From the NCBI GenBank assembly GCA_023252115.1, contig JAHEXM010000045.1, positions 1 through 9,407 of the forward strand: a stretch of 9,407 nucleotides of DNA. Reading direction: 5' to 3'. This DNA comes from Micrococcales bacterium. Lineage in GTDB: Bacteria > Actinomycetota > Actinomycetes > S36-B12 > UBA10799. Under the pieces are notes generated by a model, which made no database searches, was not told where the DNA came from, and worked only from the letters and a program-made list of their open reading frames with translations. Shown here piece by piece: positions 5,896-9,407 of the stretch (positions are counted from its first letter, which is position 1; every line of letters begins with the position of its first letter). The translations under genes and the position numbers were made by a program.

Positions 5896-7628
5896 TTCCG
5901 TCACAAGCAATGTCATATGTCGTGATCGACCAACTGATCCGTGCGGGTATCCGCGACATTGTCTTGTCGCCCGGTTCCCGATCGGCACCATTGGCTCTCG
6001 AATGTGCTGCCGCTGAACGTCGAGGGGACGTTCAGTTGCATGTCCGCATTGATGAACGTAGCGCGGGATTCCTCGGGCTTGGGTTAGCAAAGGCCAGTGG
6101 CGCACCTGTCGCGGTGCTGTGCACGAGTGGTAGCGCGGTGGCAAACCTGGCACCGGCAGTCGTTGAAGCTTCGTATGCGGGAGTTCCGCTGATTGTGATT
6201 ACGGCAGATCGTCCACCTGAATTACGAAACACCGGCGCCAACCAAACCATCGATCAAGTTGGTTTCTTTGGCAGCCAAGTGAGGCATGCCCAAGATATTG
6301 GACCGGCAGTCAACCAACCCGGTCAAGCAAAGCAATGGCGTCGCGGCATCGTTCGCGCGATTGAGAAGGCACGGGCTGTCGGTTTTGAGGGTCCGATTCA
6401 CATCAACATCGCACTGCGCGAACCGTTGTTGTTGGCAACTGACGAACCATGGTGTGAACCATTTGACCTTGATGTGCCGCAGTGCGGCGAGAGAGTGCAA
6501 CTTCTGCGCGAACCCGTGGACTTCACACTCGCTGATCTAGGCTCTGACCACGTGCCGACTCGCGGTCTCGTTCTAGTCGGCGACGTGCGTGATCCAGCAG
6601 AGGCGCGTGCGGCCAGCGAACTCGCAGAAGCCTGCGGATGGCCGATCATCTCGGAGCCGAGCGGCAATGTCAGCGGCGGACAGAACCACATTGACCACGC
6701 GCCGTTGGTTCTGATGGATGCTGATTTTGTTGATAGCCATCAGCCGGATCTACTCGTATCGGTCGGCCGGTTTGGTCTGAGCCGAACCGTGATGAAGTGT
6801 GTGGCAGGTGCGAAGCAACACATTGTTGTTGCACTGAGCGGCAAAGACATTCCGGATCCACTGCACAGTGCCGCCATTACGTTGAAGTCCGTTCCACTTC
6901 CGCCAAGTCGTACCTCAACAATCGCGTGGGACGGCCCCGATGTTCAATGGTTGGCGCAATGGCAGTCCGCCGCAACGACTGTCGCGCAACGAATTGAGAC
7001 GATACTTGCTGACGCGACTGGCGACGGCGAGTACTTGTGCGGCCCTTCAATCGCTCGTGCAGTCACTTCGAGTCTTACTAGCGACGACATCTTGTTCGTC
7101 GCAGCTAGCCGTCCCGTTCGCGATGTCGAAGCATTCGCGGTCGCCGGCAGCGACGGGCCGCGGGTCGTTGGTAACCGTGGAGCCTCCGGTATTGATGGAT
7201 TGATTTCCACGGCTTGGGGTGTTGCAACGGCAACGGGCAAACGCACAGTTGCACTCCTTGGCGATCTGGCTTTCCTGCATGACCACAATGGGCTGCTTGC
7301 GCCAGATGTTGAATCCAAACCGAATCTGACGATCGTCGTAGCAGACAACAACGGCGGTGGAATCTTCTCGAGCCTTGAGCAAGGTGCGCCGGAATTTGAG
7401 CAGGATTTCGAACGTGTTTTCGGTACACCGCACGGCAAGGATCTGGTGGCGATCGCCGCTGCGACAGGTTCCGAAGCGACACGGGTAACCACGATTGACG
7501 AGCTAACGGCCGGCCTTAAAGATTCGGCGTCGACCGATCACGTCAAGGTGCTAGTGGCTGCAACAATCTCGCGTGAGGCGGAAGCCGAATTACAGCGGAA
7601 ACTCCAAGGCAGCTTTCATCGCAAGTAG
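5892..7628 (+). CDS. menD: 2-succinyl-5-enolpyruvyl-6-hydroxy-3-cyclohexene-1-carboxylate synthase
   Basis: This thiamine-diphosphate enzyme of 578 residues combines isochorismate and 2-oxoglutarate to SEPHCHC, the committed step of the pathway. The Pyr domain carries the cofactor-activating glutamate in RIDERSAGF (Glu55), SPGSRSAPL (26-34) and the family signature TADRPPELRNTGANQT (104-119). The C-terminal PP domain has the ThDP/Mg motif GDLAFLHD (457-464) through NNGGGIF (486-492). The ATG at 5892 overlaps the stop of the preceding membrane protein (ATGA). An in-frame frame extends upstream to 5835 but lies within that gene and is not homologous, and ATG at codon 7 is an alternative start. 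The last 39 nt are antisense to the end of menF. Confidence 0.95.
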   Translation: MIPSQAMSYVVIDQLIRAGIRDIVLSPGSRSAPLALECAAAERRGDVQLHVRIDERSAGFLGLGLAKASGAPVAVLCTSGSAVANLAPAVVEASYAGVPLIVITADRPPELRNTGANQTIDQVGFFGSQVRHAQDIGPAVNQPGQAKQWRRGIVRAIEKARAVGFEGPIHINIALREPLLLATDEPWCEPFDLDVPQCGERVQLLREPVDFTLADLGSDHVPTRGLVLVGDVRDPAEARAASELAEACGWPIISEPSGNVSGGQNHIDHAPLVLMDADFVDSHQPDLLVSVGRFGLSRTVMKCVAGAKQHIVVALSGKDIPDPLHSAAITLKSVPLPPSRTSTIAWDGPDVQWLAQWQSAATTVAQRIETILADATGDGEYLCGPSIARAVTSSLTSDDILFVAASRPVRDVEAFAVAGSDGPRVVGNRGASGIDGLISTAWGVATATGKRTVALLGDLAFLHDHNGLLAPDVESKPNLTIVVADNNGGGIFSSLEQGAPEFEQDFERVFGTPHGKDLVAIAAATGSEATRVTTIDELTAGLKDSASTDHVKVLVAATISREAEAELQRKLQGSFHRK

Positions 7629-8867
7629 TTTTGCCTCTGATTCGGCAACTTCGGATTCCGGATCGGATCCAGCAACTATTCCGCACCCGGCGAACAAACG
7701 AATGCGTCGCGGATCGTGTTCATCAATCTCACCACATCGCAACGCGATACCGAATTCACCATCACCGCGTGAATCCATCCAACCAACCGGTCCCGCATAC
7801 CGACCGCGGTCCATTCCTTCGATTTCTCGAATAAGACCAAACGCTCTTTCGGTCGGGGTACCGCACACCGCCGCTGTTGGGTGTAATGACGCGGCCAAGA
7901 CAAGTGCCGGCGCTTCATCGGCGAGCATGCCGGTGACATTCGTTGCAAGGTGTTGAACGTTTGCTAGACGCAAGACAGTTGGTTGTTCGGGAACGTCAAG
8001 GTCGGTGCAATGTGCAGCAAGTGCCGCAGCGACGGATGCAACCGCATATGAGTGTTCTTCTTGGTCCTTCTCTGAGCCAAGCAGTTCAGCGGCAAGACGT
8101 CCGTCTTCGCTGCTGTCGGAGTCGGAGCGAACGGTTCCGGCTAGAACACGGGATGTGACTTGGTCGCCTTCGCGTCGCACCAGTAGTTCAGGGGTGGCGC
8201 CCACGAGTCGGTCAACACTGAAAGCCCAGCACGCAGGAAACGTTGTCGACAATTGTTGAAGCAGGCCGCGCGCGTCGAGTTCGTTTTCGCTCTCTGCCAC
8301 CACGTCGCGGGCGAGGACAACCTTGTCGAGTTCACCCCGACCGATTCGATCGATCGCTTCGGTAACCGCGTTCTTCCAATCAGCGATCGAACGTGAACCA
8401 TCGAGCCAGCGGACACGGCCGGGTCCGCCTGGCGCCGACGTCGGCACGAGGGCCGATTCGTGGCTGCTCTGGCTGCCCTGCGGCGACGCGGTGGTTATCC
8501 ATGTTTTCCCCGCGCGGTGACCGATCACTACTTCGGGAACGATGAGCACGCTGCTGCCGGGCTGCGAGTCGAAACCAAATGAGCCAAACGCGACTGGGCC
8601 AGAACCCGGACAAAGGACGGCATCGTCGATGTCTGCTTCAGCGCATAGCCGCGACCACCAACGATGGGTGCGGCTAAAGCGTTCCGGCCCCGACACGTCA
8701 AAGCGAGCCGCGGATCCCCAACCGACAATGCCTTCACCATCGCGAACCCAAGCGAGAACATCTTGCGCCGCAGGCAAAATCGATAACAAATTACCCATGT
8801 CGTCGATCAAGGTGGTGGTAAATGTCAACGATCCATTTCGCGATGGTGTCGCCGACGCGTTGGTCAC
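7590..8867 (-). CDS. menF: Isochorismate synthase
   Basis: This chorismate-binding family enzyme of 425 residues isomerises chorismate to isochorismate, feeding MenD. Motifs, numbered from the chosen start, are LDKVVLARD with catalytic Lys182, ATPELLVR followed by VLAGTVR (about 241-247), KDQEEH (267-272), [10 protein letters not shown] (329-338) and [14 protein letters not shown] (393-406), with YAGPVGW between the last two. The open frame reaches 9041, but that extension lies antisense to the conserved part of menG and is not MenF-like. The GTG at 8867 is preferred because it precedes the first family-like segment ([10 protein letters not shown], then [11 protein letters not shown]) and is 7 nt from a -10-like box. 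TTG at 8828 and ATG at 8798 are alternatives. The 3' end overlaps menD by 39 bp. EntC-type siderophore or salicylate enzymes share these motifs; context favours menaquinone. Confidence 0.92.
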   Translation of the reverse strand: MTNASATPSRNGSLTFTTTLIDDMGNLLSILPAAQDVLAWVRDGEGIVGWGSAARFDVSGPERFSRTHRWWSRLCAEADIDDAVLCPGSGPVAFGSFGFDSQPGSSVLIVPEVVIGHRAGKTWITTASPQGSQSSHESALVPTSAPGGPGRVRWLDGSRSIADWKNAVTEAIDRIGRGELDKVVLARDVVAESENELDARGLLQQLSTTFPACWAFSVDRLVGATPELLVRREGDQVTSRVLAGTVRSDSDSSEDGRLAAELLGSEKDQEEHSYAVASVAAALAAHCTDLDVPEQPTVLRLANVQHLATNVTGMLADEAPALVLAASLHPTAAVCGTPTERAFGLIREIEGMDRGRYAGPVGWMDSRGDGEFGIALRCGEIDEHDPRRIRLFAGCGIVAGSDPESEVAESEAKLLAMKAALEFPL

Positions 8868-8930
8868 ACATCCCAGGTTACGGCGCCTCGTCTGGATTGT
8901 GACTCGCAGGGACGCGTAACGTCTCGCAAC
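8868..8930. promoter_or_regulatory. Divergent promoter region between menF and menG
   Basis: The 63-bp gap serves two divergent genes. On the plus strand TAACGT at 8917-8922 ends 8 nt before the menG GTG. On the minus strand TAACCT (AGGTTA on the plus strand, 8875-8880) ends 7 nt before the menF GTG. Neither gene has a well-spaced Shine-Dalgarno (AGGGA at 8908-8912 is 18 nt from menG). The arrangement suggests two leaderless transcripts starting at their GTG codons. No clear -35 elements are present; TTGTGA at 8897-8902, whose complement TCACAA lies on the other strand, is a possible weak shared element. Confidence 0.4.
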
Positions 8931-9407
8931 GTGTCCCGGGCCGATTTGAGTAAGCAGCCGCAAGCGGTGGCCCGCATGTTCGATCAGGTGGCTCCCCGCT
9001 ACGACTTCACCAATGATGTCCTTTCCCTCGGACAGACTCATTCGTGGCGTCGAGCATTGGTTCGGGCGATTGAGCCAAAAGTCGGCGATCGAATCTTGGA
9101 TCTGGCTGCCGGAACTGGCACCAGTTCGGATCCGCTCGAACGAAGTGACGCCACCGTTGTGCCTTGTGATTTTTCCACCGGCATGCTTCAGGTCGGAAAG
9201 GTCCGCGCACCGTGGTTACCTTTCGTTGCTGGCGATGCGTTGGCTCTGCCCTTCCTGGACGATTCGTTTGATGCCGTCACGATTTCCTTCGGCCTGCGCA
9301 ATCTGGTTGACGTACCAGCGGGGCTAGCCGAGATGCGCCGCGTCACCAAACCCGGCGGGCGCCTGGTCATCTGCGAATTCAGCAGTCCAGTTAATGATCT
9401 TTTTCGC
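8931..9407 (+). CDS. menG: Demethylmenaquinone methyltransferase, UbiE/MenG family (3' end beyond window)
   Basis: The frame from GTG 8931 is open to the window edge, giving 159 residues of what is normally a protein of about 230. It carries out the last step, SAM-dependent C-methylation of demethylmenaquinone to menaquinone. The start [20 protein letters not shown] and [13 protein letters not shown] match actinobacterial MenG openings. Motif I is [11 protein letters not shown] (about 62-72), followed by CDFSTGML and the family signature [10 protein letters not shown], then [15 protein letters not shown], all without frameshift. Starts at TTG 8946 or GTG 8967 are possible but would cut conserved residues. 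The gene is divergent from menF, and its opening is antisense to the spurious upstream extension of the menF frame. Confidence 0.94.
   Translation, partial: MSRADLSKQPQAVARMFDQVAPRYDFTNDVLSLGQTHSWRRALVRAIEPKVGDRILDLAAGTGTSSDPLERSDATVVPCDFSTGMLQVGKVRAPWLPFVAGDALALPFLDDSFDAVTISFGLRNLVDVPAGLAEMRRVTKPGGRLVICEFSSPVNDLFR

Noticed and set aside
6944..7492. 182-codon open frame on the minus strand opposite menD
   Set aside because: It covers the conserved ThDP-binding region of menD in antisense and has no family features or plausible start context.
7607..7636. Possible terminator hairpin after menD (AGGCA...TGCCT)
   Set aside because: The outer stem is only 5 bp with a long loop, the inner GCAA/TTGC stem is 4 bp, and no T-run follows. 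It is too weak to call.
8868..9041. 58-codon N-terminal extension of menF
   Set aside because: It lies antisense to the start and conserved N-terminus of menG and has no resemblance to isochorismate synthases, so the start was moved to GTG 8867.

Overview
This window is a nearly complete menaquinone (vitamin K2) biosynthesis locus, most likely chromosomal DNA of an actinobacterium (Actinomycetota) of moderate GC content. The lineage call rests on the actinobacterial look of MenA, MenE, MenC, MenD and MenF, on GTG starts for menA, menC, menG and probably menF, on stop/start overlaps between genes, and on start codons placed about 7-8 nt after -10-like hexamers, which suggests leaderless transcripts. 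MenB is an exception: it looks more like the Bacillus/E. coli type than the mycobacterial one. No tRNA, rRNA, IS element, CRISPR array or integrase is visible.

Layout. (1) Positions 1-66 hold the possible tail of an upstream gene, whose TGA overlaps the ATG of an O6-alkylguanine DNA alkyltransferase gene (66-602, +). (2) menA (609-1520) and menE (1530-2765) form a minus-strand pair, convergent with the alkyltransferase gene. A perfect 10-bp inverted repeat (593-618) covers both facing stop codons. (3) A short divergent region (2766-2816) separates menE from a plus-strand chain: menB (2817-3749), menC (3746-4774), an unidentified polytopic membrane protein frame (4777-5895) broken by an in-frame TGA at 5140-5142, and menD (5892-7628). 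(4) menF lies on the minus strand, converges on menD and overlaps its 3' end by 39 bp. (5) menG/ubiE starts divergently at 8931 and runs off the window edge.

The genes cover most of the classical (o-succinylbenzoate) route: MenF makes isochorismate from chorismate, MenD makes SEPHCHC, MenC makes o-succinylbenzoate, MenE activates it to OSB-CoA, MenB closes the ring to DHNA-CoA, MenA prenylates DHNA, and MenG methylates demethylmenaquinone. No MenH (SHCHC synthase) or DHNA-CoA thioesterase is seen here.

The main novelty is the membrane protein locked between menC and menD by tight spacing and an ATGA overlap. It is not a known men enzyme, and its frame is cut by a single in-frame TGA with no frameshift. 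No wholly new system is evident; the rest is a conventional pathway with some compact regulatory arrangements.
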